Below are positions 43,643 through 51,959 of a stretch of 64,000 nt of DNA, piece after piece (the first letter of the stretch is position 1; each line of letters begins with the position of its first letter). The position numbers and the translations under genes were made by a program. The notes beneath the pieces are model-generated. The model was not told the DNA's origin and did not search any database. It saw only the letters and a list, made by a program, of their open reading frames with translations. Location of the stretch: positions 186,001 to 250,000 of the forward strand of contig CAWIGP010000007.1 in NCBI GenBank assembly GCA_963835735.1, given 5' to 3'. This DNA is from DASQMT01 sp963835735 (lineage in GTDB: Bacteria; Actinomycetota; Thermoleophilia; Solirubrobacterales; Solirubrobacteraceae).

Positions 43643-44247
43643 CGAGAAGACTGAGAACATCGAGGAGGTCGAGACCGCGGAAGCCGCGGAGCCGGCCGCC
43701 GCGGACGAGACGCCGGCCGCCGAGGCCGAGGCGACCGAGGCCGAGGCTGCCGAGTCGCCCGACGTGGCCGCGCCGGCGGTCGAGACGCGCCGCGACCGCC
43801 TGCAGGCGCGCCGCGCTGCGCGCCGTCCCGCCGCTCGCGGCCAGGTCACGCCCGAGCAGCGCGACGAGGAGCGCCGCGCGCGCCGGGCGGCGACCGCCAA
43901 GCAGCGCCGCGCTTACCGCGCGAAGCTGAAGGAGCGCCGCGCCGCGCGCGAGCACGGACGAGCCTGCCGCAGAGCCTGCCCACGCGCCCGAGCACGGCCC
44001 GGGCCGTCCCAAGGTGCGCCAGGGCGTCGTCGTCTCGGCCAAGGGCGACAAGACCATCACGGTGTCGATCGACGTCGTCCGGCGCCACCGCCGGTACCAC
44101 AAGATCATGCGCTCCACACTGAAGCTGTACGCGCACGACGAGGCGAACAACGCCAACGAGGGCGACACCGTCCGCGTGGTCGAGTGCCGCCCGATGAGCC
44201 GGAGCAAGCGCTGGCGCCTCACGGAAGTGCTGGAGCGTGCCAAGTGA
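43635..44247 (+). CDS. rpsQ: 30S ribosomal protein S17 with long N-terminal extension, one +1 frame break
   Basis: The S17 OB-fold core (QGVVVSAKGDKTITVSID through RWRLTEVLERAK) is the last 80 or so residues. About 120 residues precede it: an acidic Ala/Glu/Pro part, then an Arg-rich helix (RRDRLQARRAARRPAARG). The frame breaks at 43956-43957, where one excess G turns HDEPAAEPAHAPEHGPG into a different reading. With it removed the extension joins the core. ATG at 43635 has GGAGG eight bases upstream; GTG at 43629 is too close to it. Confidence 0.85.
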
Positions 44248-44612
44248 TCCAGAACGAGACGCGCCTGAAGGTGGCCGACAACACCGGCGCGCGCGAGATC
44301 CTCTGCATCCGCGTGATGGGCGGCTCGCGCCGCCGCTACGCGGGCGTGGGGGACATCATCACCGCGACGGTCAAGCAGGCCACCCCGCAGGGGTCGGTCA
44401 AGAAGGGCGAGGTCGTCAAGGCCGTCGTCGTGCGCACGAAGAAGGAGTTCGGGCGCGACGACGGGACCTACATCGCGTTCGACGAGAACGCCGCGGTGAT
44501 CATCGACGCCCAGAACAACCCGCGCGGCACGCGCATCTTCGGGCCCGTGGCCCGCGAGCTGCGCGACGGCGGCTTCATGAAGATCGTCTCGCTCGCCCCG
44601 GAGGTGCTCTAG
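44244..44612 (+). CDS. rplN: 50S ribosomal protein L14
   Basis: A 122-residue intersubunit-bridge protein. It starts MIQNETRLKVADNTGAREILCIRVMGGS and ends REGGFMKI-like RDGGFMKIVSLAPEVL. The GTG start overlaps the rpsQ stop (GTGA), and the same frame continues open upstream only because of the rpsQ break. Confidence 0.98.
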   Translation: MIQNETRLKVADNTGAREILCIRVMGGSRRRYAGVGDIITATVKQATPQGSVKKGEVVKAVVVRTKKEFGRDDGTYIAFDENAAVIIDAQNNPRGTRIFGPVARELRDGGFMKIVSLAPEVL

Positions 44613-44935
44613 TGAGCATGAAACTGCGCAGAGACGACGAGGTCGTCGTGATCTCCGGCAAGGACAAGGGCAAGACCGGCAAGATCCTGCGGGTCGACCG
44701 GTCCAAGGACCGCGTCTTCGTCGAGGGCATCAACATCGTCAAGCGCCACCAGCGCCCGAACCCCGCGCGTCCCAACGCGCCGGTCGGCGTGATCGAGCGC
44801 GAGGGTCCCGTGCACGTCTCCAACGTGGCGCTGCTGGACCCCAAGGACCGCAAGCCGACGCGCGTGGGGACGCGCCGCACCGAGCAGGGAGCGCGTATGC
44901 GCGTCACCAAGCGCTCGGGCACCGAGATCGACTGA
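44612..44935 (+). CDS. rplX: 50S ribosomal protein L24
   Basis: A 107-residue assembly-initiator protein with a KOW motif (DEVVVISGKDKGKTGKILRV). GTG at 44612 is preferred over the ATG at 44618 because GGAGG at 44600-44604 is seven bases from the former and thirteen from the latter. Its first base is the last base of the rplN stop. Confidence 0.96.
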   Translation: MSMKLRRDDEVVVISGKDKGKTGKILRVDRSKDRVFVEGINIVKRHQRPNPARPNAPVGVIEREGPVHVSNVALLDPKDRKPTRVGTRRTEQGARMRVTKRSGTEID

Positions 44936-44936
44936 C

Positions 44937-45527
44937 ATGGCACGACTGAAGGACACATACAACGACAAGATCCGCGCGCTGCTGATCGAGAAGTACGGCT
45001 ACACGTCGCCGATGCAGGCGCCGCAGCTGGTCAAGATCACGGTCAACATGGGCGTGGGCGAGGCCAAGCAGGACGCCAAGATGCTCGAGGCCGCCAAGGA
45101 GCAACTCGCCGCGATCGCCGGCCAGGCACCGAACGTGCGCCGGGCCCGCAAGTCGGTCGCGGCGTTCAAGCTGCGCGAGGGCATGCCGGTCGGCCTCTCG
45201 GTCACGTTGCGCGGCGAGCGCGCGTACGAGTTCCTGGATCGCCTGACCGCGATCGCGATCCCCCGGATCCGCGACTTCCGCGGGCTCAACCCGCGCTCGT
45301 TCGACGGGCGCGGCAATTACTCGATGGGCGTCCGCGAGCAGATCATCTTCCCCGAGATCGACTACGACAACATCGACCAGGTGCGCGGCATGGACGTGAC
45401 GATCACGACCACCGCGCAGACCGACGCCGAGGCCTTCGCGCTGCTGGATGCGCTGGGTATGCCGTTCTCCCGCGAGGGACGCCCGGCCGGCTTCGAGTCC
45501 TTGAACGACCAGGCCGTCGCGGCCTGA
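44937..45527 (+). CDS. rplE: 50S ribosomal protein L5
   Basis: A 196-residue 5S rRNA-binding protein. It contains MQAPQLVKITVNMGVGEA, RRARKSVAAFKLREGMPVG and FRGLNPRSFDGRGNYSMGVREQIIFPEI, and has normal length with a short tail. It starts one base after rplX. Confidence 0.98.
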   Translation: MARLKDTYNDKIRALLIEKYGYTSPMQAPQLVKITVNMGVGEAKQDAKMLEAAKEQLAAIAGQAPNVRRARKSVAAFKLREGMPVGLSVTLRGERAYEFLDRLTAIAIPRIRDFRGLNPRSFDGRGNYSMGVREQIIFPEIDYDNIDQVRGMDVTITTTAQTDAEAFALLDALGMPFSREGRPAGFESLNDQAVAA

Positions 45528-45548
45528 GGAACCGAGAGAGGAACTCAC

Positions 45549-45734
45549 GTGGCAAAGACCTCCAAGATCGTCCGGGCCGCACGCCCGGCCAAGTACAAGA
45601 CCCGGGCGTACACGCGCTGCCGCAGGTGCGGCCGCCCCCGGGCCGTCTACCGCAAGTTCGGCCTCTGCCGGATCTGCCTGCGCGAGATGGCCCACGAGGG
45701 CTACATCCCCGGGATGACCAAGTCGAGCTGGTAG
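45549..45734 (+). CDS. rpsZ: 30S ribosomal protein S14, zinc-binding type
   Basis: A 61-residue short-form S14 with both CxxC pairs intact (CRRCG and CRICL), thus the zinc-containing form. The sequence YKTRAYTRCRRCGRPRAVYRKFGLCRICLRE is diagnostic. The GTG start at 45549 is preceded by GAGAGGAAC. Confidence 0.97.
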   Translation: MAKTSKIVRAARPAKYKTRAYTRCRRCGRPRAVYRKFGLCRICLREMAHEGYIPGMTKSSW

Positions 45735-45741
45735 GCCGATC

Positions 45742-46149
45742 ATGAGCATGACCGACCCCGTCGCCGACTTCCTGACGCGCATCCGCAACGGGATCATGGC
45801 CGCCCACGAGACGGTCGAGATCCCCTCGTCGAAGCTCAAGAAGGAGCTCGCCCGGATCCTGCGCGAGCAGGGCTACATCGAGTCCTTCGAGACCGTCGAG
45901 GGCCGCCCCGGCGCGGCCGGAGAGCGGATCGTCGTCCGGCTGAAGTACACCGAGAACCGCACGTCGGTGATCTCGGGTATCCGGCGCGTCTCGCGTCCGG
46001 GTCAGCGGACCTACGTCGACGCCGGGCACGTGCCCAAGGTGCTCGGCGGCATGGGGACCGCGATCCTGTCCACGTCCCACGGCGTGATGACCGGTCACGA
46101 CGCACGCAAGGCGGGCGTCGGCGGCGAGGTCGTCGCCGAGGTCTGGTAG
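45742..46149 (+). CDS. rpsH: 30S ribosomal protein S8
   Basis: A 135-residue central-domain assembly protein, which in other bacteria also represses the spc operon. It begins MSMTDPVADFLTRIRNGI and ends with GGEVVAEVW; STSHGVMTGHDAR is the conserved C-terminal site. An alternative ATG at 45748 would remove two residues. Confidence 0.98.
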   Translation: MSMTDPVADFLTRIRNGIMAAHETVEIPSSKLKKELARILREQGYIESFETVEGRPGAAGERIVVRLKYTENRTSVISGIRRVSRPGQRTYVDAGHVPKVLGGMGTAILSTSHGVMTGHDARKAGVGGEVVAEVW

Positions 46150-46154
46150 CCGCC

Positions 46155-46688
46155 ATGTCCCGCATCGGCAGAAAGCCCATCCCGGTCCCCGACTCGGTCA
46201 CGGTCACGATCGAGCCGGAGGTCGTGCGCGTGGCCGGCCCCCGCGGCAACCTCGAGGAGCGCAAGGCGCGCGTGATCGAGGTCACGCAGGAAGACGGCCG
46301 GCTGCTCGTCACTCGGCCGACCGACCGCGCCGAGCACCGCGCACTGCACGGGCTCACGCGCACGCTGATCGCGAACATGGTCGAGGGCGTCACCACCGGC
46401 TTCACGAAGACGCTCGAGATCCAGGGCGTCGGCTACCGCGCGCAGCTCAAGGGCCGCGACCTGGAGCTGGCGCTGGGCTACTCGCACCCGGTGCCGATCA
46501 AGGCGCCGGAGGGGATCGAGTTCGAGGTCCCGCAGCCCACGCGCGTGATCGTGAAGGGCTCGAGCAAGCAGCAGGTCGGCCAGATCGCCGCCGTGATCCG
46601 CAAGCAGCGGCCGCCGGAGCCATACAAGGGCAAGGGCATCCGCTATGAGGGCGAGTACGTCGCCCGGAAGGTCGGGAAGCGCGCATGA
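46155..46688 (+). CDS. rplF: 50S ribosomal protein L6
   Basis: A 177-residue two-domain protein near the factor-binding site. It starts MSRIGRKPIPVPDSVTVTI and contains GVGYRAQLKGRDLELALGYSHPV and RKQRPPEPYKGKGIRYEGE. It overlaps rplR by four bases. Confidence 0.98.
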   Translation: MSRIGRKPIPVPDSVTVTIEPEVVRVAGPRGNLEERKARVIEVTQEDGRLLVTRPTDRAEHRALHGLTRTLIANMVEGVTTGFTKTLEIQGVGYRAQLKGRDLELALGYSHPVPIKAPEGIEFEVPQPTRVIVKGSSKQQVGQIAAVIRKQRPPEPYKGKGIRYEGEYVARKVGKRA

Positions 46689-47038
46689 GCACCGTCACGT
46701 CACCCCAGCGTCGCCTCAAGCGGCGCCGCCGCGTCCGCGCCAAGGTGCGCGGCACGGCCGAGCGTCCGCGCATCGCCGTGTTCCGCTCCAACCGCGGCAT
46801 CTTCGCGCAGCTCATCGACGACGACTCCGGCCGCACGCTGGCCGCGGTCAACTGGACGGAGGCCGATCTGAAGGGCCTCAAGCCGATGGAGCAGGCCACC
46901 CGCGCCGGCGCGCTGATCGCCGAGCGCGCGAAGGCCGCCGGCATCGATACCGCGGTGTTCGACCGCGGCGGTTACCGCTATCACGGCCGTGTCAAGGCCC
47001 TGGCCGAGGGCGCCCGCGAGGGCGGCCTGACCTTCTAA
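46685..47038 (+). CDS. rplR: 50S ribosomal protein L18
   Basis: A 117-residue 5S rRNA-binding protein with RRRVRAKVRGTAERPRIAVFRSNRGIFAQLIDD and the typical ending FDRGGYRYHGRVKALAEGAREGGLTF. Its ATG overlaps the rplF stop. Confidence 0.98.
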   Translation: MSTVTSPQRRLKRRRRVRAKVRGTAERPRIAVFRSNRGIFAQLIDDDSGRTLAAVNWTEADLKGLKPMEQATRAGALIAERAKAAGIDTAVFDRGGYRYHGRVKALAEGAREGGLTF

Positions 47039-47055
47039 GGTGGGGGGCCGCAATC

Positions 47056-47646
47056 ATGGCTGCACCTGATCGTTCCGTCTCCTCCACCGGCCTGGACCTC
47101 CAGGAGCGCGTCGTCGAGATCAACCGCGTCGCGAAGGTCGTCAAGGGCGGCCGCCGCTTCTCGTTCACGGCCCTGGTGGTCGTCGGCGACGAGAACGGCA
47201 CCGTCGGCTACGGCTACGGCAAGGCCAACGAGGTCCCGCTCGCGATCCAGAAGGGCGTCGAGAACGCCAAGAAGCGGCTGTTCCGCGTCCCGCGCCACGG
47301 CGCCACGATCACGCACCAGACGACCGGCATCTTCGGGTCCGGCCGCGTGTTCCTCAAGCCCGCGTCCCCCGGTACCGGCGTGATCGCCGGCGGCGGCGTG
47401 CGCGCGGTGCTCGAGCTCGCCGGGATCCACGACATCCTGTCCAAGTCGCTCGGGTCGCAGAACCCGATCAACCTGGTCAAGGCGACGATCGCCGGCCTGC
47501 AGGAGCTGCGCAAGCCGGAGGAGATCGCCGCGCTGCGCGGCCTCTCCGTCGACGCCGTGCTGGGGCTGTCGAAGGAGAACGGCGCGGCGGCCGAGACGCT
47601 CGAGGCCGAGCCGGCCGACGCGCCGGAGGAGCCCGTCGAGGCATGA
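47056..47646 (+). CDS. rpsE: 30S ribosomal protein S5
   Basis: A 196-residue protein important for decoding fidelity. It shows RVAKVVKGGRRFSFTALVVVGDENGTVGYGYGKANEVP and KPASPGTGVIAGGGVRAVLELAGI. A C-terminal acidic tail of about 20 residues is rich in Ala/Glu/Pro, a milder form of the extensions seen on L22, L10 and S17. A purine-rich GGTGGGGGG precedes the ATG. Its stop overlaps the rpmD ATG. Confidence 0.97.
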   Translation: MAAPDRSVSSTGLDLQERVVEINRVAKVVKGGRRFSFTALVVVGDENGTVGYGYGKANEVPLAIQKGVENAKKRLFRVPRHGATITHQTTGIFGSGRVFLKPASPGTGVIAGGGVRAVLELAGIHDILSKSLGSQNPINLVKATIAGLQELRKPEEIAALRGLSVDAVLGLSKENGAAAETLEAEPADAPEEPVEA

Positions 47647-47826
47647 GCACCTACGTGATCAAGCAGGTGCGTTCGACGAACGGCTCGAACGCGAAGCAGC
47701 GCGACACGCTGCGCTCGCTCGGGCTGCGCAAGATCGGCCACACGGTCGAGCGACCCGACACGCCGCAGCTGCGCGGGATGCTGCACTCCGTGCGTCACCT
47801 GATCGTCGTCGAGGAGAAGTCACTGA
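47643..47826 (+). CDS. rpmD: 50S ribosomal protein L30, stop codon lost to a probable frame error
   Basis: A protein of about 60 residues starting MSTYVIKQVRSTNGSNAKQRDTLRSLGLRKIGHTVE. In the given sequence no stop occurs at the expected place; the frame runs on through rplO to 48344. Removing one base at about 47823 would restore a TGA directly after EEKS, the normal length for L30. The ATG overlaps the rpsE stop. Confidence 0.88.
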
Positions 47827-48303
47827 GACAACGTCGGCCTGCACAACCTGGCGCCCGCGCCCGGCTCGCGCAAGGACCGCAAGCGCGTCGGGCGCGGCCA
47901 CGGCTCCGGCCACGGCAAGACCGCCGGCCGCGGGCACAAGGGCTACGGCTCCCGCTCGGGCGCGAAGGACCGCGCGCGGTTCGAGGGCGGCCAGAACCCG
48001 ATCCACATGCGGATGCGCAAGCTGCGCGGGCCGAACAAGAAGATGTCGATGCCGTTCGAGATGTTCCGGACGCACACCCAGCCGGTCAACCTGGCCGACC
48101 TGGAGGCGCGCTTCGAGTCCGGCGCGGCCGTCGACGTCGCGGCCCTGAAGGCCGCCGGCCTCGCCACCCGCCGGGACGTCCCGGTCAAGGTGCTCGGGCG
48201 CGGCGAGCTGACGAAGCCGCTCACGGTCCACGCGCACGCGTTCTCGAAGTCCGCGCGCGCCGCGATCGAGGCCGCCGGCGGCACCTGCCAGGTCATCGAG
48301 TAG
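47827..48303 (+). CDS. rplO: 50S ribosomal protein L15, start codon unresolved
   Basis: A large-subunit assembly protein of about 158 residues, recognisable from GLHNLAPAPGSRKDRKRVGRGHGSGHGKTAGRGHKG to the stop. Its frame is open only back to a TGA at 47824-47826 and contains no standard start codon before the conserved N-terminus. Two excess bases in 47822-47831 would give an ATG overlapping the L30 stop. One excess base would instead end L30 but leave L15 without a start. Confidence 0.88.
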   Translation, partial: DNVGLHNLAPAPGSRKDRKRVGRGHGSGHGKTAGRGHKGYGSRSGAKDRARFEGGQNPIHMRMRKLRGPNKKMSMPFEMFRTHTQPVNLADLEARFESGAAVDVAALKAAGLATRRDVPVKVLGRGELTKPLTVHAHAFSKSARAAIEAAGGTCQVIE

Positions 48304-48325
48304 CGCGAGTTCGCAGGGCGCAGGC

Positions 48326-49593
48326 GTGCTGGCGACGATCCTGAGTTCCTTCCGCGTCGCGGAGATCCGCAAGAAGCTGCTGTTCACGGCGGCGATCCTC
48401 GCGCTCTACCGGCTCGGCTCTTTCATCCCGGTCCCGGGCGTCGATACCGAGGCGCTCGAAGCAGCTCGAGGACAGCTACGCCGGCTCGGACATCCTCGGC
48501 TTCCTCAACCTGTTCACCGGCGGCGGGCTGTCGCGGATCGCGCTGTTCGCGCTCGGGATCATGCCGTACATCACGGCCTCGATCATCCTGCAGCTGCTGA
48601 CGGTCGTGAACGCCGTCGCTGGAGAAGCTGTCGAAGGAGGGCGAGGTCGGCCAGGCGCGGATCACGCAGTACACGCGCTACCTGACCGTCGGGCTCGCCG
48701 CCGCGCAGGCCGTCGGCTACGTCTTCCTGTTCCGCTCCCAGGGCCAGAGCTCCGGCGCCCCGGTGTTCAACGACTTCAACGCCGGCTCGGTCATCCTCGT
48801 CGTGCTCTGCCTGACCGCCGGCTGCGTGCTGCTGATGTGGATGGGCGAGCTGATCACCCAGCGCGGCATCGGCAACGGCATCTCGCTGATGATCTTCGCC
48901 TCGATCGTGTCAGGCCTGCCGAACGGCATCAGCGCCTGGTGGACCAACCCGGACCAGGTCTTCAAGGTGATCATGCCGTTCCTCGCGCTCGGCGTCATCG
49001 CAGCGATCGTGTTCGTCCAGGAGGGCCAGCGCCGGATCCCCGTCCAGTACGCCAAGCGCGTGATCGGGCGGCGGATGAGCTCCGGCGGCCAGACCTACCT
49101 GCCGCTGCGCGTGAACATGGCCGGCGTGATCCCGGTCATCTTCGCCGCGTCGATCATGGCGTTCCCGCCCACTGTCGGGCAGCTGATCCCGGGCGCGGAG
49201 GGGCTCGCGACCTTCTTCTCGCCGAACGGCTGGGCCTACATCGTCGGCGAGACCGTGTTCATCATCCTGTTCACGTACTTCTACACGGCCGTGACGTTCA
49301 ATCCGGTCGACCAGGCCGACAACCTCAAGAAGTACGGCGGCTTCATACCCGGTGTACGACCAGGTAGGCCCACGGCCGAGTTCCTCGACCGCATCCTTGC
49401 GCGCCTGACGTTCCCAGGAGCGTTGTACCTGGCCGCGGTCGCCGCGCTGCCGACGATCCTGATCAACCAGACATCGGCGAATTTCTTCTTCGGCGGCACC
49501 TCGATCCTGATCGTCGTCGGCGTCGCGCTGGACACGATGAAGCAGCTCGAGGCGCAGCTGATGATGCGCAACTACGAGGGCTTCCTGAAGTAG
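48326..49593 (+). CDS. secY: Preprotein translocase channel SecY, two +1 frame breaks
   Basis: The ten-helix protein-conducting channel, about 421 residues after removing two excess bases. The first break is at 48459-48460 (LEQLEDSYAGSDILGFLNLF is recovered) and the second at 48618 (NAVLEKLSKEGE is recovered). Landmarks include SFIPVPGVD, MPYITASIILQLL (the plug/helix 2 region), GNGISLMIFASIVSGLP and QLEAQLMMRNYEGFLK at the end. Start is GTG at 48326. Both breaks shift in the same direction as those in rpoB. Confidence 0.93.
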
Positions 49594-49596
49594 GCT
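49591..49596 (+). promoter_or_regulatory. -10 box of adk overlapping the secY stop
   Basis: TAGGCT includes the secY stop codon and ends seven bases before the adk TTG. It would allow leaderless transcription of adk-map independent of the ribosomal operon. No ribosome site precedes the TTG. Confidence 0.45.
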
Positions 49597-49603
49597 TCTC
49601 GCC

Positions 49604-50272
49604 TTGAGCGAGCTGAACCTCATCCTGCTCGGGCCACCCGGGGCGGGCAAAGGCACCCAGGCCGATCGCCTCAAGGACGACTTCGGGCTGCCCTACATCG
49701 GCACCGGCGAGCTCCTGCGCAAGAACAAGGAGGAGCAGACCGAACTCGGGCGCGAGGCCGCGTCGTACATGGACAACGGCGACCTCGTCCCCGACGAGCT
49801 GGTGATCCGGATGATCCTCGAGGAGGTCGAAGAGAGGGGCCGCGACGGCTTTCTGCTCGACGGATACCCGCGCTCGATCGCCCAGGCGGATGCGCTCGGC
49901 GAGGCGCTCGAGGAGAACGGGCGGCGGCTGACCGCGGCGCTGCTGATCGAAGCCGACGACGACACGGTGATCAAGCGCCTGTCGGGACGCCGGCAGTGCC
50001 CCAACGGCCACCTCTACCACGTCGACTTCGACCCGCCGAAGAACGCGGGGTTCTGCGAGCAGTGCAACCGGCCTCTGTTCCAGCGCGACGACGACAAGCC
50101 CGAGACGATCCGCAAGCGGCTGGCGACGTACCACGAGAAGACCAAGCCGTTGATCGGCTACTACGACGAGCGCGGCTTGCTGCGGCGCTTCGACGGCACG
50201 CGCGACGCGAACGAGGTCCACGACCACATCCGCGCCACGCTCGCCACGCTTCGCCTCGAAGAACGCCTGTGA
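49604..50272 (+). CDS. adk: Adenylate kinase with zinc-type lid
   Basis: It equilibrates AMP, ADP and ATP. The 222-residue protein has the P-loop LLGPPGAGKGTQA, the AMP-site GTGELLR and FLLDGYPRS. The long lid carries potential zinc ligands, CPNGH and CEQC. The start is a TTG at 49604. It lies 10 bases after secY and its stop overlaps the map GTG, the usual secY-adk-map order. Confidence 0.96.
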   Translation: MSELNLILLGPPGAGKGTQADRLKDDFGLPYIGTGELLRKNKEEQTELGREAASYMDNGDLVPDELVIRMILEEVEERGRDGFLLDGYPRSIAQADALGEALEENGRRLTAALLIEADDDTVIKRLSGRRQCPNGHLYHVDFDPPKNAGFCEQCNRPLFQRDDDKPETIRKRLATYHEKTKPLIGYYDERGLLRRFDGTRDANEVHDHIRATLATLRLEERL

Positions 50273-51039
50273 TCGTCCGGAAGACTCCCGCGGAGATCGA
50301 CGCCATGGCGAGGGCCGGCGAGGTCCACGTCCGGACGATGAACCTGCTCGCGGGGAAGATCCGCGCCGGGGTTACGACGGGCGAGCTCGACGCCGCGGCC
50401 GAGAAGTTCATGCGCTCGCAGGGCACGACGCCGGCGTTCAAGGGCTATCGCGGCTTCCCGGGCTCGATCTGCGCGTCGCCCAACCACATGGTCGTGCACG
50501 GGATCCCGGGCAAGTTCAAGCTGCGCAGGGGCGACATCCTGTCGATCGACATCGGCGTCATCAAGGACGGCTGGGTGGCCGACGGCGCGCGCACGTTCCC
50601 GGTCGGCGAGGTCTCGCCGGTCGCGGCCAAGCTGCTGCAGGTCACCGAGGAGTCGCTGTTCCGCGCGGTCGACCAGTGCGTCATCGGCAACCGGCTCGGC
50701 GACGTCTCGCACGCGGTGCAGACGCACGTCGAGGAGAACGGCTTCTCGGTCGTGCGCTCGCTCGTGGGCCACGGCATCGGCCGCTCGATGCACGAGGAGC
50801 CGCAGATCCCGAACTACGGCCCGCCCGGCAAGGGCGTCGTGCTGGAGGAGGGGATGGTGCTCGCGATCGAGCCGATGGTCACCGCCGGCCGCCACATGGT
50901 CCGGATGGGCGACGACGGCTGGGCGATCTACTCGCAGGACGGCTCGCTGGCCGCGCACTTCGAGTTCACGGTGGCGATCACCGCGGCCGGGCCGCGGATC
51001 CTCACGCCGTGGCACGAAGCGGCGCGCGTCGCGGCCTGA
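50269..51039 (+). CDS. map: Type I methionine aminopeptidase
   Basis: It removes initiator methionine from nascent proteins. The 256-residue protein has the pita-bread fold and ligand pattern: the metal aspartate in LSIDIGVIKDGWVADGART, the histidine in GHGIGRSMHEEPQIPNYG, and glutamates in AIEPMV and HFEFTV. GTG at 50269 overlaps the adk stop. infA, usually next, is absent. Confidence 0.96.
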   Translation: MIVRKTPAEIDAMARAGEVHVRTMNLLAGKIRAGVTTGELDAAAEKFMRSQGTTPAFKGYRGFPGSICASPNHMVVHGIPGKFKLRRGDILSIDIGVIKDGWVADGARTFPVGEVSPVAAKLLQVTEESLFRAVDQCVIGNRLGDVSHAVQTHVEENGFSVVRSLVGHGIGRSMHEEPQIPNYGPPGKGVVLEEGMVLAIEPMVTAGRHMVRMGDDGWAIYSQDGSLAAHFEFTVAITAAGPRILTPWHEAARVAA

Positions 51040-51046
51040 GCCGCGA

Positions 51047-51865
51047 TCAGGCGGCCCGCCGCGTCCGCCGGACCGCGTACCAGACCGCCGTGATCAGCCC
51101 GAGCGCCGCGAGGATCGCGGCGATCGCCGTCTCGCGCCCGTCGCACTCTCCGCGCTCGTTGCAGTCGCGCCCCGTGCACGGCCGGGCCGAGGCGGCCCAC
51201 GCTCCCGGGTCAGTCCAGCGCACGCCCTGGAACGCGGGCCCGCGCGGGGAGTCCATCTCGCCGGGCACCCAGCCGGCGCGGGTCGCGCCCCAGCGGCCGT
51301 CGTAGGTCATCCAGGGCGGCCGGTCCTCGCTCACCCGCACGAGCCGCGGGCGCACGCGCAGGCCGGCGCCGTCGGCCTCGTCGTTGGGGTCCGGCCAGGC
51401 GCGGTCGCGCAGTCCGGGGCGGAAGTAGGCGGCGTGCGAGCCGTGCGCGAGGTAGACGACCGGCCGGCCGCGCGAGCGGCGCACGTTGGCGGGTCCGCAC
51501 GACTCGGCGCCCGAGTGCTGGCTGTAGACGGCCTGCGCGAGCCGGCCGCGCCGCAGCCGGTACTGGACCAGCTCCCAGTCGCCCTCGTGCCGCCCGGTCC
51601 GCAGCACGCCGCGGTCCTGGTCGTTGTAGGCGAACAGCATCCAGTACTGCAGCCAGCGGCCGGCGCGCCGCCCGTACACGACCGGGCGCACGGGACCGCG
51701 CTCGACCCCGGGCACGCGGCCGGCGAACGCCTTCACCGAGGTGAGCGGATACTGCTCCCGGCTGTCGTGCACGACGACCGGCGCGTAACGCTCGAGCGGG
51801 ACGGCCGCCGCGGCGGGCGCGGGCGCGGCCGCCACGAGGGTCGCCACCGCGAGCCACCGCAACAT
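51047..51865 (-). CDS. Secreted/anchored Vps62-like protein
   Basis: A 272-residue protein with a signal peptide (MLRWLAVATLVAAAPAPAAA) and a Vps62/DUF946-like domain: LERYAPVVVHDSREQYPLTSV, LQYWMLFAYNDQ, RHEGDWELVQYRL and VYLAHGSHAAYFRPG. A C-terminal membrane helix and basic tail follow. Four cysteines near the C-terminus (ARPCTGRDCNERGECDG) may form disulfides. Its function is unknown. It is co-directional with the upstream amt gene but separated from it by a long hairpin. Confidence 0.75.
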   Translation of the reverse strand: MLRWLAVATLVAAAPAPAAAAVPLERYAPVVVHDSREQYPLTSVKAFAGRVPGVERGPVRPVVYGRRAGRWLQYWMLFAYNDQDRGVLRTGRHEGDWELVQYRLRRGRLAQAVYSQHSGAESCGPANVRRSRGRPVVYLAHGSHAAYFRPGLRDRAWPDPNDEADGAGLRVRPRLVRVSEDRPPWMTYDGRWGATRAGWVPGEMDSPRGPAFQGVRWTDPGAWAASARPCTGRDCNERGECDGRETAIAAILAALGLITAVWYAVRRTRRAA

Positions 51866-51889
51866 GGCGGCGCATGATGACGCGGGCGA

Positions 51890-51942
51890 CCTCGGACGGT
51901 GGGCGCCGCCCTGTCCAAGCGGCGCCCACCTTTCGTCCGAGG
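51890..51942. terminator. Long 20-bp hairpin downstream of amt
   Basis: The outer stem CCTCGGACG (51890-51898) pairs with CGTCCGAGG (51934-51942). The inner stem 51899-51909 pairs with 51919-51929. Only a four-base bulge interrupts the stack, and the loop is nine bases. It lies between the amt stop and the Vps62-like gene, where it could end amt transcription or control read-through. Confidence 0.6.
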
Positions 51943-51959
51943 AGGACTGCCGGCCGGCG

